Shown: one piece after another, positions 51,248 through 60,515 of the stretch | How the letters are laid out: each line of letters opens with the position of its first letter | Numbering within the stretch: position 1 is the first letter of the stretch | DNA from: Spirosoma sp. KUDC1026 | GTDB lineage: Bacteria > Bacteroidota > Bacteroidia > Cytophagales > Spirosomataceae | Assembly: GCF_013375035.1 (NCBI RefSeq) | Contig: NZ_CP056032.1 | Location: forward strand, 1,782,001-1,846,000 | Length of the DNA stretch: 64,000 nucleotides | Reading direction: 5' to 3' | The notes under the pieces: model-generated | The model's database searches: none | What the model saw: only the letters and a program-made list of their open reading frames with translations | What the model was told of the DNA's origin: nothing | Program-made: the position numbers and the translations under genes

Positions 51248-54200
51248 GTGAAGCGTATTGAGAATCATATTTTCCTGTTGCTGGCGCTGCTGGCCATTGG
51301 ATTGTCGGTTGCCTGCTATCTTTTACTGGAACAGAATGCGCCAGCGGCCAATGATGAGCAGTATCTGAGCGCCGTACAGCAGCGGGTAAAAGAAGAAATG
51401 AGTATCAGTACCAACGAGCTTCATCGGGTGGCAGATCTGGTTCGCCGGAAACCAAACCCGTCGTTTTCTGATCTAAGCCTATCCGAAGGCACTCAGTATC
51501 CCTACTACGTCTTCCGGAATCAGAAACTCCTGTTCTGGTCTGATCACCGCTTCATTCCGAATTTTTCGCAGATTAAAGACGTCAAGAATCCCCGCCTGAT
51601 CGATTTCGAACAGGGCCGCTACGTGGTCAGTCACGAGCGAATCCGGCGGCAGAACGATACCATCGACGTTTTTTCGCTGGTGAATATTTATCGCTACTAC
51701 CGCAGCTCCAATACGTACCTGCAGTCGGGCTATAATCCCAACTTGTTCGTGCTGGATCCGGAGGCTGTCAACAACCGGCGGGCGAGTGCTTTTCAGTCCA
51801 TTTATGATAACTCGTCGGCTTTCCTGTTTTCGGTTATTCCCCCGAAAATGGTTCCCTACCGGAATCAGTCGACGCCGGTCAATACCATCATTCTGGCCAC
51901 GCTGGGGGTTGTTTTTTTAGGATTATACCTGTTGCAGCTGCTGGGCTGGATGCGCGAGAGCCGACAGTATGAATGGAGTTTTATCTGCCTGGCTACGTAC
52001 CTGCTGGTGCTGCGGGGGCTGATGCTCTACTACGGCGTTCCATTTCTATTTGTGGAGTCTGATCTGTTCAATCCTAAATATTACGCATCTTCTGTCCTGG
52101 TGCCCTCGCTGGGCGATCTGCTGCTGAACGTAATGGGGGTAGTGGTTCTGGTATTTTACTGGGTGAAATACTACTACCGATCTACTACTTATAACCTATT
52201 GCTCCAACTGCCTTTTGCTCTACAGCTGGCTATGTCGGTAGGCTGTGTTATTGCCAGCTATTTTGTATTTGACTATTGCTATCACGAGCTAAATAATATC
52301 TACGAGAAGTCGCAGTTTACGCTGGACATTACCCTTAACATCCACTTCTCGCTCCTGAAAATTGTCTGCCTCTTTGTATTTGTTGCCATTTCATTCGGTT
52401 ATTTTCTGGCTATACAATTACTGAGCAGTCTTTTTCTGCGGTACAATCGCGCCCAGCACCGGCTACGTGGTGCGTTGCTGATTTTGTTGGGCACCGGTGC
52501 TACGGTGGGGCTATATCTCCTGAATAATCAGGCGTTGAACCCCGTCCTGATCGTTAATGGAATCTATTTTCTACTGATTTATCTGGCTCGTTTTCCGCGA
52601 ACACTCTACCGGTTTGAATACAAAACGTCGATTTACTTGTTTTTGGGGGCTTTCTTCTGCGCGGTAACGACGGCTTATGTCGTTTACAGCCAGGAAATCA
52701 GAAAGCAGCTGGCCCACGAACGAGAGTTTGGCGCCCAGTTACTGGCCGAAAACGATGAGTTTGGTGAGTTTCTGATGAATAAGGCACAGGCGTCCATTGC
52801 TCACGATCCTCAGATTGCACAGGCGCTTCAGGTCGATACGTTGCGGCTGGTGCGGGAGCGAATTCAGCAACGGATCAAAAGTCATCATCTGGACAAATAC
52901 TTCGATAAGTACGACATTGAAATATTTTCGTATCGGGCCGATATGCGTCCGCTCGATATCAGTATGAATGCCATACCGCTGAGCCGACTGAAAGAAAGTT
53001 ATCAGCAGAAACGTTACCAGACCCAGTATCCGGACGTGTATTTCGTGAACGAGGCAGGCAATCAGTTTATCAAGCAGTATGTCTGTTTCGTTGCCATGCA
53101 GAGGCCTGGTTTGGCTGGTCAGGCAGCAGCACCAACTGCTCCGCTGGGCTATGTCGTGCTGGATCTCCGCCTACGTAACGGGTGGCCCAAAAATGTCTAT
53201 CCAGCGCTGTTGGTTGATGCGCAGTTTCCGCAGAGTACAGATGCTCAGGGCTACAGCTACGCGGTTTATCAGCAGTCAGAACAACGAAAACCAGGACATG
53301 CGAAGTACGAACTAAAATACAACGCGGGCGATTTCAACTACGAGAAACGACTATCCAATGCTGTTCTTGATAGCGTGGCCCTGTTTAATCGTGGTCTGAC
53401 GCTGGGGGGGTATATGCACGTAGCGCAGCGGGGACAGGATGGTCGCGTCGTTGTGGTGTCGGCAACAGAGTATCCCTTCCGGAATATCTTCTCAAACTTC
53501 TCATTTCTGTATCTGGTGCTTTTGTTGAGCGTGATCATTGTTATCATTGGCTACGCGATCAACTATGGCTTATCCCGATTCAGTATTAATTATTCGACCC
53601 GGATTCAGATTCTGCTGAATGGTGCTTTTTTCCTGCCGCTGATGCTGGTTATTGTGATTATCATGAGCGTAATCAGTTCAAACTATATCACAAACCAGGA
53701 AAATGCGTACATCAACAGTACCCGAAATATTGCGTCCAACTTCCTGACATATCTGGACGAACATCTGATTGCCGAAAAACGGAGTAAAGCATCGATGGAG
53801 GAGGAGCTGGCTAAAATTGCCAACGACGCCAATATTGATATCAATCTGTTCAACGCGCAGGGTCAGCTTTACACATCGACCCAGCCCCTGATTTACGAGA
53901 GTGGATACCTGTCCAAACGTATCAATCCGGAAGCGTACATTCACATTATTGAAGAAAAGGAGAACCAGCGGCTGGTTGATGAATCGCTGGGAACAAAGCA
54001 GTTTAAAACGGCATACGCCAGCATTAAATCGTACGACGGGAAGTTACTGGGTATACTGAGTATTCCGTACTTCTACGCCCGGCCCGAGTATGACCGGCAG
54101 ATTATTGAGGTGATTTCGTCGGCGCTGAGTGTCTTCAGTACGTTGTTCATTTTCTTTATGATCCTGTCGTACTTCGCTTCGCACGCGCTGATCAAGCCCC

Positions 54201-55129
54201 TCGAAATGCTTACGCAGAAGATCAAGAAAACAAATCTGGAGCGTCAGAATGATCCGTTACTCTGGCACTCCGATGATGAGATCGGTCTGTTGATCCGGGA
54301 GTACAACCGAATGCTGGTTAATCTCGAAGAAAGCAAACAGGCTCTGGCCCAGAACGAGAAGCAGTCGGCCTGGCGGGAAATGGCCAAGCAGGTTGCGCAC
54401 GAAATTAAAAATCCGTTGACGCCCATGAAGCTGACACTGCAGCATTTGCAGCGAACTTTTCCCAAGGCTAGTGGCGCTACCGATACGGCGGCTCACCGCG
54501 TCATTCATCGAACGTTTGATTCATTGCTCGACCAGATTGACAACCTGAGCGATATCGCTACGTCGTTCTCCGATTTTGCCAAAATGCCAATGCCCAAAAA
54601 CGAAGTGTTTGAGGTGACGTCGATGCTAAACCGCTCCGCCGATCTGTACGATGACAAACACCGCGTTATTCTTCGGCGTGACATTGTTCCGGGGCCAATT
54701 ATGGCCGTTGGCGACCGCCAGCTGATTGGACGAATTCTAACCAATCTGATGATTAACGGCATGCAGTCCGTACCGTCAGACCGGAAGGCTGAACTCGATC
54801 TACGGCTTTATACAAAAGAAGACGAAGTGCACATTGAAGTGCAGGACAATGGCGCCGGTATTCCCGAGTCAATCCAGAGTAAGGTCTTTCTGCCAAATTT
54901 CAGTACAAAGCGGGATGGCTCAGGGCTGGGCCTGGCCATTGCTAAACGGGGTATCGAGCATGCCGGGGGGAGTATATGGTTTGAAACGACTGAAAACGCA
55001 GGGACCTGCTTTTTTATCTCGCTCCCATTAGTGAACAACGGGGGAGGAACTGGCACTGACCAGAACGATCTATTGCCCAAACCGGCCGGCTCGAGCCGGC
55101 CCACCAAAGTTGTCAATCAGGGGATGTAG
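51248..55129 (+). CDS. very large multi-pass sensor histidine kinase, NtrY-like core
   Basis: This 1293-residue protein has about eleven predicted membrane spans: one at residues 7-29, a cluster of about seven at 215-490, two at 755-815 and one at 960-985. Soluble sensor regions lie at 30-210, 490-750 and 820-960. A HAMP-like segment (985-1035) leads into HisKA with QVAHEIKNPLTPMKL, His near 1050, then NLMINGMQS (N box), DNGAGIP and GSGLGLAIAKRG in the ATPase domain. The start is GTG at 51248. The kinase core resembles NtrY-type kinases. No response regulator is adjacent, so its partner is elsewhere. The signal is unknown. Confidence 0.92.
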   Translation: MKRIENHIFLLLALLAIGLSVACYLLLEQNAPAANDEQYLSAVQQRVKEEMSISTNELHRVADLVRRKPNPSFSDLSLSEGTQYPYYVFRNQKLLFWSDHRFIPNFSQIKDVKNPRLIDFEQGRYVVSHERIRRQNDTIDVFSLVNIYRYYRSSNTYLQSGYNPNLFVLDPEAVNNRRASAFQSIYDNSSAFLFSVIPPKMVPYRNQSTPVNTIILATLGVVFLGLYLLQLLGWMRESRQYEWSFICLATYLLVLRGLMLYYGVPFLFVESDLFNPKYYASSVLVPSLGDLLLNVMGVVVLVFYWVKYYYRSTTYNLLLQLPFALQLAMSVGCVIASYFVFDYCYHELNNIYEKSQFTLDITLNIHFSLLKIVCLFVFVAISFGYFLAIQLLSSLFLRYNRAQHRLRGALLILLGTGATVGLYLLNNQALNPVLIVNGIYFLLIYLARFPRTLYRFEYKTSIYLFLGAFFCAVTTAYVVYSQEIRKQLAHEREFGAQLLAENDEFGEFLMNKAQASIAHDPQIAQALQVDTLRLVRERIQQRIKSHHLDKYFDKYDIEIFSYRADMRPLDISMNAIPLSRLKESYQQKRYQTQYPDVYFVNEAGNQFIKQYVCFVAMQRPGLAGQAAAPTAPLGYVVLDLRLRNGWPKNVYPALLVDAQFPQSTDAQGYSYAVYQQSEQRKPGHAKYELKYNAGDFNYEKRLSNAVLDSVALFNRGLTLGGYMHVAQRGQDGRVVVVSATEYPFRNIFSNFSFLYLVLLLSVIIVIIGYAINYGLSRFSINYSTRIQILLNGAFFLPLMLVIVIIMSVISSNYITNQENAYINSTRNIASNFLTYLDEHLIAEKRSKASMEEELAKIANDANIDINLFNAQGQLYTSTQPLIYESGYLSKRINPEAYIHIIEEKENQRLVDESLGTKQFKTAYASIKSYDGKLLGILSIPYFYARPEYDRQIIEVISSALSVFSTLFIFFMILSYFASHALIKPLEMLTQKIKKTNLERQNDPLLWHSDDEIGLLIREYNRMLVNLEESKQALAQNEKQSAWREMAKQVAHEIKNPLTPMKLTLQHLQRTFPKASGATDTAAHRVIHRTFDSLLDQIDNLSDIATSFSDFAKMPMPKNEVFEVTSMLNRSADLYDDKHRVILRRDIVPGPIMAVGDRQLIGRILTNLMINGMQSVPSDRKAELDLRLYTKEDEVHIEVQDNGAGIPESIQSKVFLPNFSTKRDGSGLGLAIAKRGIEHAGGSIWFETTENAGTCFFISLPLVNNGGGTGTDQNDLLPKPAGSSRPTKVVNQGM

Positions 55130-55137
55130 GGCGCTGG

Positions 55138-55731
55138 CTAATTCTGCTCATGAATCGTTACGTGGCGCCAATTCTCGCCAGATCGAATGCGATTGAGCTG
55201 CGTGTGCGTAATGCCAAACTGTTTGGCAATCATCTTCAAACGGTTTTTGTCGTTCAGCAACAGTTTTTTGATCATTTTTACCTTGCTCTCGGTCAGTTTA
55301 TAATTGCTGCTATTACGAACGACGGGCCGATTTATTACGTTGGGATTCTGGCGATTATGTTCGACCATCGTGTCTTTCGTCACCCACTTCAGGTTCTGGT
55401 AGTGGTTATTCTGCTTGTCGTGATCGAGGTGGATAACGAACGTTTGCTGATCAGAATCGCGGTGAAGAAAGCTTTCAGCAACGAGTTTATGAACGTAGCG
55501 GTTAATGGTTTTGCCCGCCGTCCGGATGTTCAGGGAGCGGTAGCCCTGAATGACCGAACCCTTGATGATTTTACCGGTATCCTGATCCGAAACTGAGTTG
55601 GTCGATACGCTCTGAAAACTGCGTAACCGTCCGTAGTTTGATACACTATACCGAGGAGAACTTTCCAGACCATCGAATACAATAGGTTCCCACTTCTCAT
55701 CCCAAAAGCTTAGGTTTCTTTTATTGATCAT
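55138..55731 (-). CDS. NUMOD4/HNH homing-endonuclease-like protein
   Basis: This 197-residue protein has an N-terminal NUMOD4 motif (EKWEPIVFDG, then YSVSNYGRLRS), a central HNH nuclease motif (VIHLDHDKQNNHYQNLKWV) and a C-terminal helix-turn-helix (LKMIAKQFGITHTQLNRIRS). It is a free-standing gene, not inside an intron. It is visibly richer in A and T than its neighbours and ends 8 bp from the kinase stop codon, which suggests acquisition by transfer. It probably cuts DNA as a selfish or host-adapted nuclease; no target is evident. Confidence 0.9.
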   Translation of the reverse strand: MINKRNLSFWDEKWEPIVFDGLESSPRYSVSNYGRLRSFQSVSTNSVSDQDTGKIIKGSVIQGYRSLNIRTAGKTINRYVHKLVAESFLHRDSDQQTFVIHLDHDKQNNHYQNLKWVTKDTMVEHNRQNPNVINRPVVRNSSNYKLTESKVKMIKKLLLNDKNRLKMIAKQFGITHTQLNRIRSGENWRHVTIHEQN

Positions 55732-56038
55732 CTGGCTGATTCTCGGTTTTTGATGCTGAGCTGTGGTGGCAAAGCTGTACTTGTTTGTTTAATGTTAGTT
55801 AAACAAACGTATAGGTAGTAAAGTTATGAACAACCCCGAAAATAAACAGCGTCTAGGCCGAGTCTCATTTATCAGGCCCGGCAAAAGCAGCTATATCAGC
55901 AGCCGGTAACAGAGCTAGAAGCTTGTAAGTGTTCTGACTGTCAGCATACTGAAAAGCGTGCATAAACAGCAGCCACGAATAGTTGGTTTAAAGCAAGGGG
56001 CAATCAGCCGAAAGAGAGAACATTAAACACAGTACGTT
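55732..56038. other. 307-bp divergent intergenic stretch
   Basis: This contains the promoter of the HNH gene and an overlapping palindrome (55783-55833). The right part, about 200 bp, presumably holds the promoter of the CoA-binding protein gene; no clear box was seen there. Confidence 0.55.
55783..55833 (-). promoter_or_regulatory. promoter of the HNH gene overlapped by a palindrome
   Basis: On the minus strand TTG (55833-55831), a 19-bp spacer and TACGTTTG (55811-55804) match the Bacteroidota -33/-7 pattern. A perfect 10-bp inverted repeat (GTTTGTTTAA at 55783-55792 with 55799-55808) overlaps the -7 box and the expected start of transcription, as an operator would. Confidence 0.65.
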
Positions 56039-56410
56039 ATGAATGAGTCGCCGAAAAAGACGTTGATTATTGGCGCTACTGAAAACCCAACGCGGTACGC
56101 CAACCGGGCCGCTCACAGTTTACTGCGCTATGGGCATCCAATCGAAATGGTGGGACTTCGGGCAGGAACTGTCGGAGGACAGCCCATTCAAACGGGACAA
56201 CCCGAACTGACGGATATTGATACGATAACGATGTATGTAGGCGCCCGAAATCAGGAGCCCCTGTACGAATACATCAAAAGCCTGAAACCCCGCCGGGTAA
56301 TTTTTAATCCCGGCGCCGAAAACCCGGCGTTCGAAGCCGATCTGCGTAAGGAAGGCATCGAGCCAATCGACGCCTGCACCCTGGTGATGCTGTCGATTGG
56401 GAATTATTAA
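56039..56410 (+). CDS. CoA-binding domain protein (YccU-like)
   Basis: This 123-residue protein is a single CoA-binding Rossmann domain of the YccU type. TLIIGATENPTRYANRAAHS is the nucleotide-binding start, and RRVIFNPGAENPAFEADLRK and DACTLVMLSIG are family motifs. Enzymatic activity is not known for stand-alone members. It converges on fabH across a large palindromic element. Confidence 0.9.
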   Translation: MNESPKKTLIIGATENPTRYANRAAHSLLRYGHPIEMVGLRAGTVGGQPIQTGQPELTDIDTITMYVGARNQEPLYEYIKSLKPRRVIFNPGAENPAFEADLRKEGIEPIDACTLVMLSIGNY

Positions 56411-56526
56411 AGAGCGAAACCGGGCCGCCGGGCGGAGCGAATGAGCGATGTTCCGGATGGCTTCGCTCCGCTTCGGCGGTCCGATTTCACTCATTCGCTC
56501 CGCCCGGCGGCCCGGTTTCGCTCTTT
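56409..56526. repeat. palindromic intergenic element, copy 1
   Basis: Perfect 37-bp inverted repeats (56409-56445 and 56490-56526) enclose a 44-bp centre. The arm runs from AAAGAGCGAAACCGGGCCGC through GGGCGGAGCGAATGAG. It fills the gap between two converging genes and could end transcription both ways. A relative lies at 57605-57707. Confidence 0.9.
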
Positions 56527-56530
56527 GTCA

Positions 56531-57529
56531 CTACCACTTAATCAACGCCGACGCCCAGGTGAAGCCGCTGCCGAAGGCGGCCAGGCAGATGAGATCGCCG
56601 GACTTAACGCGCCCTTCTTCAAAGGCTTCGGATAAGGCAATGGGTATAGAGGCTGCGGTTGTGTTGCCGTATCGTTGAATGTTATTGTAAACCCGGTCCT
56701 CGGGCAGTTTGAGTTGCTGACGAACGTAGTCCGAAATCCGGACATTGGCCTGGTGAGGAACCAGTAAACTAATGTCGTCGGCTGTGTAGCCATTAGCGGT
56801 CAGGCTTTCGTTGATCACCTCCATAAACCGGACGACAGCATGCTTGAACACCGTGTTCCCATTCATGACGACGTTGCTGCCTTCCGGATCGAAGTTATCC
56901 TTATGCGTACGGATGCTGGTAGGTTCTTTCAAGTAGAGTTCTTCGGCAAAACGACCATCGGCATGCAGATGAGTCGATAGAATCCGATGTTCTGGATCCG
57001 TAGTGGCCTGTACGACAGCCGCGCCTGCACCATCCCCAAAAATAACCGCTACGTTACGGCCACGGGTCGACTTATCCATCAGACCCGACTGGATTTCGGA
57101 CCCAACCACCAGCGCTGTTTTCGCCATGCCCGTTTTAATGAACTGATCGGCAATGGACAGGGCGTATACAAAGCCCGAACACTGCTCCCGGATGTCAATA
57201 ACCGGAACGCCTTCCAGACCTAGCTCACGCTGTAGCAGAAAGGCCGAACCGGGGAAGTAGTAATCCGGCGACAAGGTAGCGTATACAATTAGGTCGACAC
57301 TACTGGCCGTTACGCCCGCGCGGTCCAGCGCCATACGCGAGGCCGCGGTGGCCAGACTTGCGTTTGTATCTTTCCCATGGGTGAAATACCGACGCTGTTT
57401 GATGCCCGTTCGTTCCTGAATCCAGGCATCGGATGTTTCCATGTATTGAGTCAGGTCATTGTTCGTAACCACGTTCTCGGGTACATAGAAACCTAAACCC
57501 GTAATTTTCGAATAAGTCGGAATAGTCAT
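56531..57529 (-). CDS. fabH: beta-ketoacyl-ACP synthase III
   Basis: This 332-residue condensing enzyme starts fatty-acid synthesis from acyl-CoA and malonyl-ACP. The catalytic triad is visible: Cys in REQCSGFVYA (about residue 117), His in LVPHQANVRI (about 255) and Asn in RYGNTTAAS (about 285). ITGLGFYVPENVVTN is the normal start, from the ATG at 57529. It is the last gene of a leftward five-gene run and is flanked on both sides by copies of the same palindromic element. Bacteroidota often have several FabH paralogues, so this may be a specialised one. Confidence 0.93.
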   Translation of the reverse strand: MTIPTYSKITGLGFYVPENVVTNNDLTQYMETSDAWIQERTGIKQRRYFTHGKDTNASLATAASRMALDRAGVTASSVDLIVYATLSPDYYFPGSAFLLQRELGLEGVPVIDIREQCSGFVYALSIADQFIKTGMAKTALVVGSEIQSGLMDKSTRGRNVAVIFGDGAGAAVVQATTDPEHRILSTHLHADGRFAEELYLKEPTSIRTHKDNFDPEGSNVVMNGNTVFKHAVVRFMEVINESLTANGYTADDISLLVPHQANVRISDYVRQQLKLPEDRVYNNIQRYGNTTAASIPIALSEAFEEGRVKSGDLICLAAFGSGFTWASALIKW

Positions 57530-57604
57530 GATTAAAGAGCGAAAGAATGAAAGGGCGAAAGAGCGATATCTGGAGCGGAACAATTCCAGTCGGCGCTACC
57601 CTAT

Positions 57605-57707
57605 CAAAGAATGAAACCGGGCCGCCGGGCGGAGTGAAAGAGTGAAGCCATCCGGAAATCGCTCCTTCATTCTTTCGCTCCGCCCGGCGGCCCGGTTTCG
57701 CTCTTTG
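57605..57707. repeat. palindromic intergenic element, copy 2
   Basis: The 42-bp arms (57605-57646 and 57666-57707) differ at four positions and share the core ACCGGGCCGCCGGGCGGAG with copy 1. The 19-bp centre contains part of a TTCCGGATGGC motif, as in copy 1. It lies between pssA and fabH and overlaps the last codons of pssA. Confidence 0.85.
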
Positions 57708-58371
57708 AAAAAATTGATACCAGAATATACAGGAAGATTATAAGCGGAATGGCCGCAAACTGTAAAAACAGCAGGAGCAGGACAGAAGCTATCAGGAACA
57801 GGTATTTCGTCTGGTTATCTGCCCAACGGAATGACTTGAATTTAAGCGCAAAAAGCGGCACTTCCGAAACAAGCATAAACGAAAAAGCGATCATCATCCC
57901 GATAGCGGTGTCGTTCTGCCAAAGGCTGTCAAACTGCGGCTGGTAGCGCCCCATTAGTGGGAATGCCCCGATCAGCATAGCGTTGGCTGGTACAGGTACG
58001 CCGATGAATGAATCCGACTGGCGCGTATCGATGTTGAAATTAGCCAGTCGCAACGCCGACAAGACCGCAATCAGGAAGGCGACGTACGAAAAGTTGCCCA
58101 GCCCCTGAAACCAGGCGAGCTGGAAAACGATAGTGGCCGGCAATACCCCGAACGTAACGACGTCGGCCAGCGAGTCAAGTTCCTTGCCGAAGGGACCCGA
58201 CGCATGCACCAGACGGGCGACAAAGCCGTCGAAAAAATCGAAAACGGCCGCCAGCCCGATCAGCCAGGCCGCCGTGTCCAGATGACCGCGGAAAGCCATG
58301 ACCAGACCGATGCAGCCGCACAGCAGGTTGCCGCAGGTAATGGCGTTAGGTAAGTGTTTTAGAAGTTTCAT
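57667..58371 (-). CDS. pssA: CDP-diacylglycerol-serine O-phosphatidyltransferase
   Basis: This 234-residue integral membrane enzyme makes phosphatidylserine, the precursor of phosphatidylethanolamine. The CDP-alcohol phosphatidyltransferase signature D-G-x2-A-R-x8-G-x3-D-x3-D is clear in FFDGFVARLVHASGPFGKEL followed by DSLADVV. Six to seven hydrophobic segments follow the usual pattern. The C-terminal end overlaps the palindromic element, so the last residues (SKSETGPPGGAKE) are encoded by it. It starts 6 bp after the MBL gene. Confidence 0.95.
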   Translation of the reverse strand: MKLLKHLPNAITCGNLLCGCIGLVMAFRGHLDTAAWLIGLAAVFDFFDGFVARLVHASGPFGKELDSLADVVTFGVLPATIVFQLAWFQGLGNFSYVAFLIAVLSALRLANFNIDTRQSDSFIGVPVPANAMLIGAFPLMGRYQPQFDSLWQNDTAIGMMIAFSFMLVSEVPLFALKFKSFRWADNQTKYLFLIASVLLLLFLQFAAIPLIIFLYILVSIFSKSETGPPGGAKE

Positions 58372-58377
58372 GCGTTA

Positions 58378-59019
58378 TCAGAAGGCGCGCACAAACGGAT
58401 TTGTTTGCTTTTCGGTACCAATTGTTGTCGGCGTGCCATGACCTGGATACACGACGTAATCGTCGGGGAGGGTGTAGAGCTGCGTTTTGATGCTGTTGAC
58501 CAGATCTGCATGGTTGCCATAGGGCAAATCCGTACGACCGATACTATTTCTGAACAGCACATCACCTCCAACGACGTAGCGACCGGCATGATTCACAAAC
58601 GCGACGTGGCCGGGTGCATGACCGGGCACGAAAACCACATCGAGCGTTAGACTACCGACCGTGAATGTATCGCCTTCCTTCAGGTAGTGGTCTACCGTCG
58701 ATGGCTCATAGCCCCGGAGGCCGTAGAGCATACACCGACTTTCCACATCATTAAAAATCGGCATGTCCAGTTCGTGGAGGTACGTTTCTACGCCAAACTT
58801 GCGCTTTACATAAGCACAGCCGAACACATGGTCGAGGTGGGCGTGGGTGAGCAGCAGGTATTTTACGGTCAGGTGCTTTTCGGCGATAAACGTCCCGAGC
58901 GCTTCTTTCTCGGCCTGTTCGTAACAGCCGGGATCAATGATGACTGCTTCACGGGTACTATCGTCGGCGAGGACGTAGGTGTTTTCATGAAAAGCAGAAA
59001 ACTCAAAAGCCTGGATCAT
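58378..59019 (-). CDS. MBL-fold metallo-hydrolase, glyoxalase-II-like
   Basis: This 213-residue metallo-beta-lactamase-fold hydrolase has all metal ligands: THAHLDH near residues 58-64, the His in VPGHAPGH near 137, Asp in VVGGDVLF and His in YPGHGTPTT near 196. Such proteins in this group are often annotated as hydroxyacylglutathione-hydrolase-like; the true substrate is unknown. It lies between an RsmI-like gene and pssA in a tight leftward run. Confidence 0.92.
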   Translation of the reverse strand: MIQAFEFSAFHENTYVLADDSTREAVIIDPGCYEQAEKEALGTFIAEKHLTVKYLLLTHAHLDHVFGCAYVKRKFGVETYLHELDMPIFNDVESRCMLYGLRGYEPSTVDHYLKEGDTFTVGSLTLDVVFVPGHAPGHVAFVNHAGRYVVGGDVLFRNSIGRTDLPYGNHADLVNSIKTQLYTLPDDYVVYPGHGTPTTIGTEKQTNPFVRAF

Positions 59020-59046
59020 AAGGTAGCCAGCACAGAAGCTGGTAGA

Positions 59047-59748
59047 TTACAAAAGTAAAAATACCGTCGGTTTTTTGCGCAGATCAGGAACCTTGGCCTT
59101 CCATTCGCGCACGGTCAATGTCCGGACAAAGGCGTCGGGAGCGGTCAGGTTGCAGGCTACGCACAGTCTCGTATTGGGCTGGCAGTTTGCCAGGACGTCG
59201 GCAAACAGGGCATCGTTTCGGTAGGGTGTTTCCATGAAAATCTGCGTCTGCTGCCGCTGCTGGGCTTCTTTTTCCAGAAACCGGATGGCGCGCGCCCGGT
59301 CCTGTCGCTCAATGGGCAGATAGCCGTGAAAAATAAACGACTGACCGCTCATGCCCGACGCCATCAGCGCCAGCAAAATCGACGAGGGACCAACCAGCGG
59401 TTCGACCCGCCAGCCCAGCGAGTGGGCCATGCCAACTACTACCGCCCCCGGATCGGCTACACCGGGACAACCCGCTTCCGAGAGAACGCCCGCGTTCCGT
59501 TTTCGCTCGGTAAGTTCCTGGATTTGCCGACGGGTGTCGGCGGGCGGGGTGTCTTTATCCAGATCAAAGAACGTCGTCTCATCAATGACCCGGCCGGTTT
59601 TCAGGCCGCTGATGAAACGCCGGGCCGATCGGACGTTTTCCACAAAGTACGCATCCGTCTTGTGGATAACCTCCTGAATTGCCGGTGGTAATACCTGCTG
59701 AGCGGTCTCGTCGGCCAGCAGGGTTGGAATCAGATACAGTGTCGGCAT
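59047..59748 (-). CDS. RsmI-like SAM-dependent methyltransferase
   Basis: This 233-residue protein is a tetrapyrrole-methylase-fold enzyme like RsmI, which methylates the 2'-OH of C1402 in 16S rRNA. GVLSEAGCPGVADPGAVVV is the SAM-binding region, and EPLVGPSSILLALMASGMSG and IFMETPYRNDALF are RsmI-like motifs. It is shorter and more diverged than canonical RsmI, so it may be a Bacteroidota paralogue with another substrate. Its ATG overlaps the stop of the hydrolase gene (TGATG). Confidence 0.88.
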   Translation of the reverse strand: MPTLYLIPTLLADETAQQVLPPAIQEVIHKTDAYFVENVRSARRFISGLKTGRVIDETTFFDLDKDTPPADTRRQIQELTERKRNAGVLSEAGCPGVADPGAVVVGMAHSLGWRVEPLVGPSSILLALMASGMSGQSFIFHGYLPIERQDRARAIRFLEKEAQQRQQTQIFMETPYRNDALFADVLANCQPNTRLCVACNLTAPDAFVRTLTVREWKAKVPDLRKKPTVFLLL

Positions 59749-60515
59749 CAGCTAATAAAGGAAAGCAACGTATCAACAAACTCGGCCGGTTTTTCCGCCT
59801 GCACCCAGTGCCCGGCTCCTTCGATGGTCTTGAACGTAGCGTTGGTGAAAATCTGCCTGATGGCCCGAATGTCTTCGTTCACAATATAGGGTGACTCGCT
59901 ACCCCGAATAAAGAGCGTAGGATCCGTAACGATACGTGGATTGGTTAGTTCGTCGCCAATGCCGTGCAGCTCGCGCTCAATAACCGGCAGATTCAGCCGC
60001 CAGTCGAATTGTCCCTGTTCATTTCGGTACAGGTTTTTGAGTAAAAACTGCCGCACCGACAAAATTGGCTCGTAGCTGCTCAGAATCGTATCGGCTTCGT
60101 TCCGGCTGGTCAGTTTGAGCAGGTCAATAGCATTCAGCCCGCGTATGATTTCGGCATGGTGAATGGGGTAAAACTTGGGAGCAATATCGACTATGACCAG
60201 TTTCCAGAACGTACCCGGATACATCATCGCGTATTGCATCACCGTTTTGCCACCCATCGAATGGCCTACCAGGATAGCATCGGTCAGTTGCTGATCTTCC
60301 AGAAATTCGTGCAGGTCATTGGCCATGCTTTGATAGTCCTGTTCATCGGCGCGGGGCGACTGGCCGTGGTTCCGTTGATCAAGGGCAAAAACCCGATAGC
60401 CTTTGGCAGCGATGGTCTTGCTGATCGTTAGCCAGTTATCAGAATAACCAAAAACCCCGTGCAGAATAACGATGGCGGGGCCAGATTCTCCAGCTTGTCG
60501 AAAAAAGAGTTTCAT
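59748..60515 (-). CDS. alpha/beta hydrolase, YbfF-like
   Basis: This 255-residue cytoplasmic alpha/beta hydrolase begins the leftward five-gene run. HGVFGYSDNW is the oxyanion loop, VGHSMGGKT near residue 92 carries the nucleophilic Ser, and GAGHWVQAE near the end gives the His; the acid is probably Asp of FIRGSESPYI region or near it. It resembles YbfF-type esterases. The substrate is not known; the neighbours suggest no clear pathway beyond lipid and housekeeping functions. Confidence 0.9.
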   Translation of the reverse strand: MKLFFRQAGESGPAIVILHGVFGYSDNWLTISKTIAAKGYRVFALDQRNHGQSPRADEQDYQSMANDLHEFLEDQQLTDAILVGHSMGGKTVMQYAMMYPGTFWKLVIVDIAPKFYPIHHAEIIRGLNAIDLLKLTSRNEADTILSSYEPILSVRQFLLKNLYRNEQGQFDWRLNLPVIERELHGIGDELTNPRIVTDPTLFIRGSESPYIVNEDIRAIRQIFTNATFKTIEGAGHWVQAEKPAEFVDTLLSFIS

